NCBI RefSeq assembly: GCF_027922325.1
Contig: NZ_BSFL01000003.1
Span: forward strand, 372,001-436,000
Direction of reading: 5' to 3'
DNA: 64,000 nt
DNA from: Methylopila turkensis
GTDB lineage: Bacteria; Pseudomonadota; Alphaproteobacteria; Rhizobiales; Methylopilaceae
In this document: positions 35,327 to 43,631 of the stretch, piece after piece
Position numbering within the stretch: position 1 is the first letter of the stretch
Layout: each line of letters opens with the position of its first letter
Translations under genes and position numbers: made by a program
The notes under the pieces: generated by a model
Database searches by the model: none
Seen by the model: the letters and a program-made list of their open reading frames with translations, nothing else
Told to the model about the DNA's origin: nothing

Positions 35327-35708
35327 CGCCGCGCTCGAGCCGGTTCGCTCCCGTCGCCTTATCCTCCCGTCGCCTTGACGCGGATCTGGTCGTTCGACAA
35401 ACGACGTCTGGAGGACCTACCGTCGTCCGACCGCGAACGGTCTCCGCCGCAGCCGCTCTGGCATGCCAGAGAAATCGGATTTCCCAGTCGCCAGAACTGC
35501 TTCGGCGCCGCGATCGTGAGCGGGGGAGGGGTTTTACCTATGCCGTCATATGGCCTTAATCCGCTGTTGCGTCCGACTTAAGGATGACCCATAAGCGGGG
35601 CGGATCAGGGTTGCGCAAAACGCGTAGCCGCCGGCCGACCGGCGAAAAGTCATACCGCGGCCAACGCGGATAAACCGCCTCGCCGGGGCGTATTCTGGGA
35701 GGAACTCC
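35327..35708. other. Intergenic region, leuA to tctC
   Basis: About 380 bases with no supportable gene. Short ORFs such as 35317-35559 have neither family resemblance nor the codon bias of the neighbours. AGGAACTCC immediately before 35709 supplies the tctC ribosome site. A promoter for the tct operon must lie here, but I could not pick one with confidence. Confidence 0.5.
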
Positions 35709-36680
35709 ATGCTGAAGCATCTTGCCGCGGCCGCAACGTTCGCGGCGATCTTCGCTGCGCCCGCGCAGGCGCAGAACTACCCGAGCCGCACCATCACGAT
35801 GGTCGTGCCGTTCGCGGCCGGCGGCCCGACCGACACCGTCAGCCGGCTCGTCGCGGAGTCGATGAGCAAGGATCTCGGGCAGCAGATCATCATCGAGAAC
35901 GTCGGCGGCGCCGGCGGCACGCTGGGCGCGGGCCGCGTGGCGAAGGCCGACCCGGACGGCTACACGCTCCTCCTGCATCACATCGGCATGGCCACCAGCG
36001 CGGTGCTGTACCGCAAGCTGCCGTATGACACGCTCAACGCGTTCGAATATGTCGGCCTCGTCACCGAGGTTCCGATGACGCTCGTCGCGCGCGCGAATTT
36101 CGAGCCGACCGACCTGAAGAGCCTGATCGCCTACGCCAAGGCCAACAAGGATCAGGTCACCTACGCCAACGCCGGCATCGGCGCGGCGTCGCATCTCTGC
36201 GGCATGCTCTTCATGTCGAAGATCGAAACCCCGCTGACCACCGTCCCCTACAAGGGCACCGGACCTGCGATGACCGATCTCGTCGGCGGCCAGGTCGACG
36301 TCATGTGCGACCAGACCACCAACACCACCAACCAGATCAAGTCCGGCAAGATCAAAGCCTACGCCACCACGAGCAAGGAGCGCCTCGCCGCGCTCCCGGA
36401 CGTGCCGACCGCCGCGGAAGCGGGCCTGCCTGGCTTCGAGGTCGGCATCTGGCACGGCGTCTACGCACCGAAGGGCACATCGTCCGAGATCGTGCAGAAG
36501 CTCTCCGCCTCCCTGCAGAAGGCGCTGAAGGACCCGGCCGTGGTGAAGCGGTTCGCGGATCTCGGCACGACGCCGTCTTCGGACGCCGAGGCGACGCCGG
36601 AGGGGCTGAAGACCAAGCTGACTTCCGAGATCGATCGCTGGTCTCCGGTCATCAAGGCCGCCGGCGTCTACGCCGACTGA
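35709..36680 (+). CDS. tctC: Tripartite tricarboxylate transporter, periplasmic binding protein (TctC/Bug family)
   Basis: Extracytoplasmic receptor that captures a carboxylate and delivers it to TctAB. The 323-residue precursor has a signal peptide (MLKHLAAAATFAAIFAAP, cut after AQA). The Bug-family start YPSRTITMVVPFAAGGPTDT follows, with VENVGGAGG-type IIENVGGAGGTLGA, and the ligand loop YKGTGPAMTDLVGGQVD. Substrate may be citrate or another di/tricarboxylate; the family is broad. First gene of tctC-tctB-tctA; a hairpin lies after the stop. Confidence 0.95.
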   Translation: MLKHLAAAATFAAIFAAPAQAQNYPSRTITMVVPFAAGGPTDTVSRLVAESMSKDLGQQIIIENVGGAGGTLGAGRVAKADPDGYTLLLHHIGMATSAVLYRKLPYDTLNAFEYVGLVTEVPMTLVARANFEPTDLKSLIAYAKANKDQVTYANAGIGAASHLCGMLFMSKIETPLTTVPYKGTGPAMTDLVGGQVDVMCDQTTNTTNQIKSGKIKAYATTSKERLAALPDVPTAAEAGLPGFEVGIWHGVYAPKGTSSEIVQKLSASLQKALKDPAVVKRFADLGTTPSSDAEATPEGLKTKLTSEIDRWSPVIKAAGVYAD

Positions 36681-36689
36681 CCTGAAGTC

Positions 36690-36722
36690 GCGGCCCTTCG
36701 CGCGCCAGCGGCGAGGGGCCGC
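36690..36722 (+). other. Hairpin between tctC and tctB
   Basis: GCGGCCC at 36690-36696 pairs with GGGCCGC at 36716-36722, extended by a T-G pair and TCGC/GCGA (12 pairs, 9-base loop). Placed between the receptor gene and the membrane genes, it could cause partial termination or protect the tctC mRNA, giving excess binding protein. Confidence 0.6.
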
Positions 36723-36787
36723 CGGCGGGCGGGGGCCGCTCGTCTTGCGCGCGCAGCTTTCGGCGCGACGGACCGTCAAAGGGCCTC

Positions 36788-37351
36788 ATGATGCAAGTGA
36801 ACACTCGCGACGCCGCGGCGGGCGGCATCTTCATCGCAATCGCCGCGGCCTTCGCCCTCGGCACGATGGATCTCACGATCGGCACCGCGCTTCGCATGGG
36901 GCCGGGGTATTTCCCGCTGCTGCTTGCGGGCGTCCTCGGCCTGCTGGGCGTCATTATCCTGCTCAAGTCGTTCGGGCGGCCTTCGGTCGAAATTGGGACG
37001 GTGCCATGGCGCGGGGCCGCCCTGATCCTGATATCGCCGATCGTCTTCGGGCTGACCATCCGGTGGCTGGGGCTCGCTCCCTCCGTGGCGCTCGTCGTCG
37101 CCATATCCGCCTTCGCGAGCCGTCGTTCGACGGTCAAGCTCGCGGTCGCGCTTACGTTGGCGCTCACGCTGTTCTGCGTAATCGTGTTCCAGCGGTGGCT
37201 CGGGCTCCCGATCCCGGTGTTCAACGGCCCGTTCGCTCCGCTCAACCCCTATTTCGACATGGCCTACGCCCCCTTCGGCGCGGCCTTCTCCGCGATCGGC
37301 TCAGCGTTAGCGGGCGTCGTCGCCGCGCTCCGCGGCCTGTTTGGCGCGTGA
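36788..37351 (+). CDS. tctB: Tripartite tricarboxylate transporter, small membrane subunit TctB
   Basis: A 187-residue membrane protein with four to five hydrophobic helices and the TctB landmarks GTALRMGPGYFPLLLAGVL near residues 33-52, followed by RWLGLAPSVALVVAI. ATG 36788 is followed at once by a second ATG at 36791; either may be used. It ends 17 bases before tctA. Confidence 0.92.
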   Translation: MMQVNTRDAAAGGIFIAIAAAFALGTMDLTIGTALRMGPGYFPLLLAGVLGLLGVIILLKSFGRPSVEIGTVPWRGAALILISPIVFGLTIRWLGLAPSVALVVAISAFASRRSTVKLAVALTLALTLFCVIVFQRWLGLPIPVFNGPFAPLNPYFDMAYAPFGAAFSAIGSALAGVVAALRGLFGA

Positions 37352-37368
37352 CGCGGGAGCGCTGAGAC

Positions 37369-38895
37369 ATGGACATCCTCGCCACAGGCCAAGAACTGAT
37401 CGCCAACCTCGGGCTGGGCTTCAGCACCGCCGCGCTGCCGATCAATCTCGGCTTCTGCTTCGTCGGCGTGCTGCTCGGGACCTTGATCGGCGTGCTGCCG
37501 GGCATCGGCCCGACCGCGACCATCGCGATGCTGCTGCCGATCACCTTCAATTTCGAGCCGGCGACGTCGCTGATCATGCTCGCCGGCATCTATTACGGCG
37601 CGCAGTACGGCGGCTCGACCACCGCGATCCTGATCAACCTGCCGGGCGAAAGCTCCTCGGCGGTCACCGCGATCGACGGCTACCAGATGGCCAAGCAGGG
37701 CCGGGCGGGCCCCGCGCTTGCGACCGCCGCGCTCGGATCGTTCTTCGCCGGATCGGTGGCGACGGTCCTGATCGCCCTGTTTGCGCCGCCTCTCACCGAG
37801 GTCGCGTTGAAGTTCGGGCCGGCCGAGTACTTCTCGCTGATGATGCTGGGCCTCGTCGCCTCGGTGGCGCTGGCGAGCGGATCGGTGCTGAAGGCGCTCG
37901 CCATGGTCGTCCTCGGCTTGCTCCTTGGGCTTGTCGGCTCGGACGTGAACACCGGCGCCCAGCGCTTCACGATGGGCTTCCTCGAACTGGCGGACGGCCT
38001 CAACTTCGTCGCGGTCGCGGTGGGCGTGTTCGGCATCGCCGAAATCCTCCGCAATCTCGAGAACGAGACCGATCGCGAAGTGATGGTCAAGAAGGTCACG
38101 AACCTCTGGCCGTCGAAGGAGGACTTCAAGGCGATGGTCGCGCCTGTGCTGCGCGGCACGGCCCTCGGCTCGGTGCTCGGCATTCTTCCGGGCGGCGGCG
38201 CGGTGCTGTCGTCCTTCGCGGCCTACACCGTCGAGAAGCGGATCTCGAAGACGCCCGAACGTTTCGGCAAGGGCGCCATCGAAGGCGTCGCGGCGCCCGA
38301 ATCGGCGAACAACGCCGGCGCGCAGACCTCGTTCATCCCCATGCTGACGCTTGGCATCCCGGCGAACCCGGTGATGGCGCTGATGATCGGCGCGATGATC
38401 ATCCAGGGCATCCAGCCAGGACCGAACGTCGCGAGCGAGAAGCCGGAGCTGTTCTGGGGCCTGATCGCTTCGATGTGGGTCGGCAACCTGATGCTGGTTC
38501 TGCTGAACCTGCCGCTGATCGGGCTTTGGGTCCGGCTGCTGACGGTGCCCTACACCATGCTGTTCCCGGCGATTCTCGCCTTCTGCGCCATCGGCGTCTA
38601 CAGCGTGAACTCGAACGCGTTCGATCTCTTTGCGGTCGCGGCGTTCGGCCTGCTCGGCTACGTGCTGGTGAAGCTCGAATGCGAGCCGGCACCGCTTCTG
38701 CTCGGCTTCGTGCTCGGGCCGATGCTGGAGGAGAATCTGCGGCGCGCCATGACGATCTCGCGCGGCGATCCTTCCGTGTTCGTCACGCGTCCGCTCAGCG
38801 CGACCCTGCTGGTTCTCGCCGTGCTGGTGCTGGTCGTCACCTTCCTGCCTTCGGTGCGCGCCAAGCGCGACGAGGTTTTCCAGGAAGACGCATAA
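37369..38895 (+). CDS. tctA: Tripartite tricarboxylate transporter, large permease TctA
   Basis: The 508-residue main permease with about twelve membrane helices. Signatures: LGTLIGVLPGIGPTATIAML near residues 38-57, the repeated AGIYYGAQYGGSTTAIL with NLPGE, and the second-half copy ILPGGGAVLSSFAAYTVEK and GVAAPESANNAGAQTSFIP. These are the two inverted halves known for this family. No tctDE sensor pair is adjacent, so control of the operon is not visible. Confidence 0.96.
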   Translation: MDILATGQELIANLGLGFSTAALPINLGFCFVGVLLGTLIGVLPGIGPTATIAMLLPITFNFEPATSLIMLAGIYYGAQYGGSTTAILINLPGESSSAVTAIDGYQMAKQGRAGPALATAALGSFFAGSVATVLIALFAPPLTEVALKFGPAEYFSLMMLGLVASVALASGSVLKALAMVVLGLLLGLVGSDVNTGAQRFTMGFLELADGLNFVAVAVGVFGIAEILRNLENETDREVMVKKVTNLWPSKEDFKAMVAPVLRGTALGSVLGILPGGGAVLSSFAAYTVEKRISKTPERFGKGAIEGVAAPESANNAGAQTSFIPMLTLGIPANPVMALMIGAMIIQGIQPGPNVASEKPELFWGLIASMWVGNLMLVLLNLPLIGLWVRLLTVPYTMLFPAILAFCAIGVYSVNSNAFDLFAVAAFGLLGYVLVKLECEPAPLLLGFVLGPMLEENLRRAMTISRGDPSVFVTRPLSATLLVLAVLVLVVTFLPSVRAKRDEVFQEDA

Positions 38896-38977
38896 ACGGG
38901 GCTGGACAGGCGCGGGGGCGTTTGATACATCCCGCGCACTTCAGCGATGCGGCGTCCCGCCGGTCACTTTGACTTTC

Positions 38978-39053
<76 letters not shown>

Positions 39054-39250
39054 AGTCCTTCTTGGTGTTCCTGCCGCATCCTCAAGTCGACCCGGTTCGT
39101 GCGGGTCGGCTCTCCCGAAGACAGACGAAGACATGGCCGGCGACCGTAAGGTCGCCGTCATTGCTTTAGGGCGAGCCGTCGATTCGTGACGGCCGGAGTC
39201 GCAGACCGTCGCGCGCCAGGCCGCGCGCGACCGAACGCGGGGAGGGCGGC

Positions 39251-40021
39251 GTGACCAAGCGGATCAAGATCATCGGCATCGGGGCCGGCGATCCGAACCA
39301 CCTGACCGTCCAGGCCATCGACGCCCTCAACGAGGTCGACGTCTTCTTTCTGATGGACAAGGGGCCGTCCAAGGACAAGCTCATCGCCATCCGCCGCGAG
39401 ATCTGCCGCCGGTTCATCCGGCCGGACCGCGCGCACCGATTCGTCGACGCCGCGAGCCCCGAGCGCGAGCGCGACGCCGCCGACTACGCCGCCAGCATCG
39501 ACGATCTCAACGCCCGCAAGCAGGTCGTGTTCGAGCGCCTGATCGCCGACGAGCTCGGCGACGGCGAGTGCGGCGGGTTCCTGACCTGGGGCGACCCCGC
39601 GCTCTACGACAGCACGATCCGGATCGTCGGCGAGATCGCGGACAGCGGACGTCACCGCATCGAATGGGAGGTGATTCCCGGCGTCACCAGCCTGCAGGCG
39701 CTGGCCGCGAAGCACCGGACGACGCTGAACACGGTCGGCCGCGCCGTCGAGATCACCACCGGGCGCCGTCTGAAGGGCTTCTCCGAGGACGCCGACACCA
39801 TCGCCGTCATGCTCGACGCCGAGCACGCCTACCGGCGGCTCGAAGGCGACGACGTGGACATCTACTGGGGCGCCTATGTCGGGACCGAGGACGAGATTCT
39901 CGTCTCCGGCCGCCTGAGCGATGTCGCGGACGAGATCGAACGCGTCCGCAACGAGGCGCGCGCTCGCCACGGCTGGATCATGGACAGCTATCTGCTGCGC
40001 AAGCGCTCGCCCGAGACCTGA
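39251..40021 (+). CDS. cobF: Precorrin-6A synthase (deacetylating) CobF
   Basis: SAM-dependent C1-methyltransferase of aerobic cobalamin synthesis that makes precorrin-6A from precorrin-5. GTG 39251 follows GGGAGGGCGGC and gives 256 residues. The tetrapyrrole methylase start IKIIGIGAGDPNHLTVQA, the middle GGFLTWGDPALYDSTIR and VIPGVTSLQALAA, and the later GRAVEITTGRRL match CobF. No other cob gene is in the window. Its last 34 bases overlap the convergent DUF6064 gene. Confidence 0.95.
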   Translation: MTKRIKIIGIGAGDPNHLTVQAIDALNEVDVFFLMDKGPSKDKLIAIRREICRRFIRPDRAHRFVDAASPERERDAADYAASIDDLNARKQVVFERLIADELGDGECGGFLTWGDPALYDSTIRIVGEIADSGRHRIEWEVIPGVTSLQALAAKHRTTLNTVGRAVEITTGRRLKGFSEDADTIAVMLDAEHAYRRLEGDDVDIYWGAYVGTEDEILVSGRLSDVADEIERVRNEARARHGWIMDSYLLRKRSPET

Positions 40022-40683
40022 CGGGAGCGCCCTCCCAGCGCGAGAGTGGCGAGAAACAGCGCCGCAGCCCCGAGCGGCGCTGCGGCGACGGCGTCGCCGA
40101 GCGTCCACAGCGTCATCCCGGCGTACAGGCACCACGCCAGCGGAACGAGCCCGAGCGCGAGAGCGAGGCGGCGCCGCAGCGTCGCCAGCGCGCCAAGCGT
40201 CGCGATCGCGGTCGGCTCCGGCATGAACGCGAAGGTCTCCGCGCTCGCGAGCGAGCGGTCGCCGAGCGACGAGAGCAGAGGATAGGCGACGACCGCGACG
40301 GCGATCAGGAGGATGGCGGTCGCGCGCCGGAGCGCGTTCGACGTCGCCAGCGGAGCGCGGAGCACAACGCCTGCCGCGACCAGCGCCACGGCCTCGACCG
40401 CGAAGCCGACCTCCGCATAGCCGGCCGCCCAGTTGATCGCGGCGTAGCGCTGGCCGAGAAAACTCCACCCGACCCAGGCGGCGATGACGCCGAGCCCCGC
40501 GAGCGCGAGCCGCGCCTCGCCGTCCCGGCCCCGCCAGACAGCCACAAGCAGGATGAGGCCGAGCAGGACCCCGACGGGCTGGAACGGCCACAGCGCCGCG
40601 TTGTGGGCCTCGATCAGGCGTTCATAGACCCGGGGCGAGAACAGCAGGAAGTCGGACGGCCGGTAGGTCCACCACTCCGACAT
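39988..40683 (-). CDS. DUF6064-like integral membrane protein
   Basis: A 231-residue protein with six to seven hydrophobic helices that starts WWTYRPSDFLLFSPRVYERL, the landmark of the family I know as DUF6064, and ends with a basic tail. Function unknown. Its start codon overlaps the stop of the aldo/keto reductase gene by one base (TGATG), so it is translationally coupled to it. Its 3' end overlaps cobF by 34 bases in antisense. Confidence 0.75.
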   Translation of the reverse strand: MSEWWTYRPSDFLLFSPRVYERLIEAHNAALWPFQPVGVLLGLILLVAVWRGRDGEARLALAGLGVIAAWVGWSFLGQRYAAINWAAGYAEVGFAVEAVALVAAGVVLRAPLATSNALRRATAILLIAVAVVAYPLLSSLGDRSLASAETFAFMPEPTAIATLGALATLRRRLALALGLVPLAWCLYAGMTLWTLGDAVAAAPLGAAALFLATLALGGRSRQVSGERLRSR

Positions 40684-41612
40684 CAGAGATCGGCGATGTG
40701 GGCCGCGATCCGGGCGCGCATCGCCTCGTCCGGCAGCGGACCTGAGGCGGCCGCGAGGTTCTCGCGCACATGGGCCACGCTGGTCGTCGCCGGGATGGCG
40801 CAGGTCACCGCGGGGTGGGCGACGATGAACTTCAGGATGAGCTGCGCCCAGGTCGTCGCGCCGAGCTCGGCGGCGAAGCCCGGCAGCGGTTCGCCCTCCA
40901 GCGCCTCCGTGAGGCGGCCCTGCCGGAAAGGACGATTGACGATGACCGCGACGCCGCGCTCGCGCGCGAGCGGCAACAGCCGTCGTTCAACCTCCCGGTC
41001 GAGGGGATTGTAGGTGAGCTGGACGAAGTCGAGCGGCGTCGACGCGAGGATCGTCTCGAGCTCGCTGTGGCGCCGGCCCTCCGAGGTGGTGATGCCGACA
41101 TAGCGCAGCGCGCCGCGCTCCTTCATGGCCCGAAGCGTTTCGAGATGCGCCTCCCACGCCAGCAGGTTGTGGACCTGCAGCAGGTCGAAGCGCGGCACGT
41201 CCCAGAACCGCCGGGTGGCCTCGATCTGCGCCGCCCCGTCACGGCCCGAAGACGTCCAGACCTTTTCCGCCGAGAACAGCGCGTCCGGGCGCCCGAGCTT
41301 GCGCAAGCCGTAGCCCACCGCCGGCTGGGCGGAACCGTACATCGGCGAGGAATCGATCATGCGGCCGCCGCCGGCGAAGAACGCCTCCATGACCGCCGCG
41401 CATTCGTCGCGCAGCGTGCGGTCTTCGCCGACGTTGAACGTGATCCAGGTGCCGAGGCCGACGGCGGGGATCTGTTCGCCGGTCGATGGGATGGGTCTCG
41501 CAAGAGGCGCGGCCGCCGGGGCGAGGCTTGGCCGCAGCGCCGCCGTGGCGGCGAGCGCGCCTGCGCCGGCGAGCGCGGCGCGGCGGGTGACAACATGACG
41601 AGGCGACGTCAT
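40683..41612 (-). CDS. Exported aldo/keto reductase with Tat-type signal
   Basis: A 309-residue aldo/keto reductase-fold protein. The catalytic tetrad is present as Asp and Tyr in RMIDSSPMYG, Lys in FSAEKVW, and His in LLQVHNL. The NADP-binding end includes VNRPFRQGRL. The N-terminus has VTRRAALAGAGALAATAAL followed by a Pro/Ala region, a good twin-arginine signal, so it would act in the periplasm with a folded-in cofactor. Substrate unknown. Forms a two-gene unit with the DUF6064 gene. Confidence 0.88.
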   Translation of the reverse strand: MTSPRHVVTRRAALAGAGALAATAALRPSLAPAAAPLARPIPSTGEQIPAVGLGTWITFNVGEDRTLRDECAAVMEAFFAGGGRMIDSSPMYGSAQPAVGYGLRKLGRPDALFSAEKVWTSSGRDGAAQIEATRRFWDVPRFDLLQVHNLLAWEAHLETLRAMKERGALRYVGITTSEGRRHSELETILASTPLDFVQLTYNPLDREVERRLLPLARERGVAVIVNRPFRQGRLTEALEGEPLPGFAAELGATTWAQLILKFIVAHPAVTCAIPATTSVAHVRENLAAASGPLPDEAMRARIAAHIADL

Positions 41613-41727
41613 CGGCGGCTCCCTGGCGAGGTCCGCCGCGTTCGAAGCGCGGCGTGTCGGGACATGGGACGTTTCGCCCGCGCGTCCCGTCCCGCCGGCG
41701 CACGATCGCGCGAGCGTAAGCGGCCGT

Positions 41728-42531
41728 TCAGGCCGCGAAACAGACCGGGACGCCGGTCGTCGGGTGCGGGATCACCTCCATCTCGACCTCGTAGATCGCT
41801 GCAAGGCGGGCCTTCGTCATGATTTCGTCCGGGGCCCCGCGCGCGATCAGCGCCCCGCGGCGCAACGCCGCCAGCTCGTCGCAGAAGCGCGCGGCCATGT
41901 TGACCTCGTGCAGCACCACGACGACGCCGAGGCCGTGCTCGACGCTGAGCTTCCGCACAAGCGACAGCACCTCGATCTGGTGGGCGATGTCGAGCGCCGA
42001 GGTGGGTTCGTCGAGCAGCACCCAGCGCGCCTCCTGCGCCACCAGCATCGCGAGCCAAACCCGCTGGCGTTCGCCGCCCGACAGTTCGTCGACCATGCGG
42101 TCCGCGAATCCCACCGTGTCGGTCAGCTCCAGCGCGCGGGCGACCGCCGCGCGATCCGCCGCCGTCACCCGGCCGAGCGCGCCGTGCCAGGGATAGCGGC
42201 CGAGCGCCACCAGCTCCCGCGCGGTCAGGCCGGCTGCGGTCGGCGGCTGCTGCGGCAGATAGGCGATCTGGCGGGCGAAGGCGCGCGCGCCCCAGGCGTC
42301 GATCGGCTGGCCGCCGAAGCGGACCGAGCCGCCGGACGGCGTGGTCTGACGCGCGAGCAGCTTCAGCAGCGTCGACTTGCCGGAGCCGTTGTGGCCGATG
42401 AGCCCCGTGACGCGGCCGGGCGCGAACGCCGCGGTGAGCGGCGCAAGCAGCGTCCGGCCTTCGATCGCGAAGGTGACGCCGTCGAGTTCGAACGCCGCGC
42501 TCCCCGCCGGGTCGCCCTGCAGCCGCGCCAT
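41728..42531 (-). CDS. FhuC-like ATP-binding protein of an iron-chelate ABC transporter
   Basis: A 267-residue ATPase. ATG 42531 is used, with GGAG nine bases before it; the frame is open for 155 codons more, but that region is a shadow of the divergent gene. Walker A is GHNGSGKST, Q-loop LPQQ, signature LSGGERQRV, Walker B WVLLDEPTSAL, and switch His in VLHEVNMAA. The insert YPWHGALGRVT is typical of Fe-siderophore/haem importers (FhuC, FecE). No permease or binding-protein gene is adjacent, so its partners must lie elsewhere; the TonB-dependent receptor is 1 kb away. Confidence 0.92.
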   Translation of the reverse strand: MARLQGDPAGSAAFELDGVTFAIEGRTLLAPLTAAFAPGRVTGLIGHNGSGKSTLLKLLARQTTPSGGSVRFGGQPIDAWGARAFARQIAYLPQQPPTAAGLTARELVALGRYPWHGALGRVTAADRAAVARALELTDTVGFADRMVDELSGGERQRVWLAMLVAQEARWVLLDEPTSALDIAHQIEVLSLVRKLSVEHGLGVVVVLHEVNMAARFCDELAALRRGALIARGAPDEIMTKARLAAIYEVEMEVIPHPTTGVPVCFAA

Positions 42532-42651
42532 GTGGTGGTCTCCGCTCGTCGGCCAATCGCCACAGACTTCGAAGCCACAACCCACGCCGCGCCGCAAGGT
42601 CGAACTGACGCGGCGGAAGCGCCGGCGGACCCGCGCCGGTAGAATGGCGCG

Positions 42652-43325
42652 ATGGAAACGAGTCTCTATGCGCCGGTGAAGGCCTTCCTCGAAGGCCTCG
42701 GCTTCGCGGCCAAGGGCGAGGTCGGCGGCTGCGACGTGCTGGCGGTCAAGGCCGGCGAACCGCCGGTCGTGGTGGTGTGCGAACTGAAGCGGCGGTTCAA
42801 TCTCGACCTGCTGCTGCAGGGCGTGGACCGGGCGGGGGCGTGCGACGAGGTCTGGCTCGCCGCCGAGATCGGCGGACGGGGAGGGCGCGAGCGCGACCGC
42901 CGCTTTCGCGATCTGTGCCGGCGGCTCGGCTTCGGCCTGCTCGGCGTCGACCGGAACGGCGCGGTTCATCCGTTGCTGAGCCCCGCCGCGCCGCATCCCC
43001 GTCGCGAGCCGAAACGGCGCGCGCGTCTGCTCGACGAGTATGAGCGGCGCCGCGGCGACCCGACGCTCGGCGGCGGCTCGCGCGCGCCGATCATGACCGC
43101 TTATCGCCAGCAGGCGCTGCTGTGCGCGGCCGCGCTGTCGCGAGGGCCCGCCCGGCCTCGCGATCTGCGCGCCGCCGCGCCGCAGGCGGCGTCGATCCTG
43201 CTGCGCAACGTCTATGGCTGGTTCATCCGCACCGAGCGCGGCGTCTACGCGCTGACCGACGCGGGGCGTGCGGCTCTGGTCCGCTGGCCGCAGCAGGCTG
43301 CCGATGACGCGGGCGCCGAGGGCGC

Positions 43326-43338
<13 letters not shown>
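42652..43338 (+). CDS. DUF2161 family protein, predicted PD-(D/E)XK-type phosphodiesterase
   Basis: A 228-residue protein starting at ATG 42652. The N-terminal half resembles the restriction-endonuclease fold assigned to DUF2161: ETSLYAPVKAFLEGLGF, then GGCDVLAV and VVVCELKRRF, giving a D...ExK active-site pattern. The C-terminal half has a winged-helix-like end (RNVYGWFIRTERGVYALTD). Its 3' end overlaps the antisense tRNA-Thr gene by 13 bases. Function is not established. Confidence 0.8.
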
Positions 43339-43400
<62 letters not shown>

Positions 43401-43565
43401 GAACCTCTGCTTATGGCCGCGCTCCCGGAGCTGGCGCGATCACGCCCCGGGCGGAGGAGCCGTTTTCGTCGCTTTTCCCGCCGCAGCCACGCCAAAGGGG
43501 CAGGACGGATTTCGCCCGAACGCCGACTTCGGTCAAGTGTCGTCATCCCGCCCAGGCCTCGAACA

Positions 43566-43600
43566 GAAAAAGCCCGCGGCGAGGTGGCTCGCCGCGGGCT
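43566..43600 (-). terminator. Intrinsic terminator of the TonB-dependent receptor gene
   Basis: Perfect 12-bp stem, 43589-43600 with 43571-43582, loop of 6, followed on the minus strand by a T run (A43567-A43571 on the plus strand). It lies 32 bases after the receptor stop codon. Confidence 0.9.
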
Positions 43601-43631
43601 GGTGCGTCGCGCGGGGAACGCCCCCGTCGCG

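Noticed and set aside
35317..35559. 80-residue ORF downstream of leuA
   Set aside because: Starts inside the leuA terminator stem and shows neither codon bias nor similarity.
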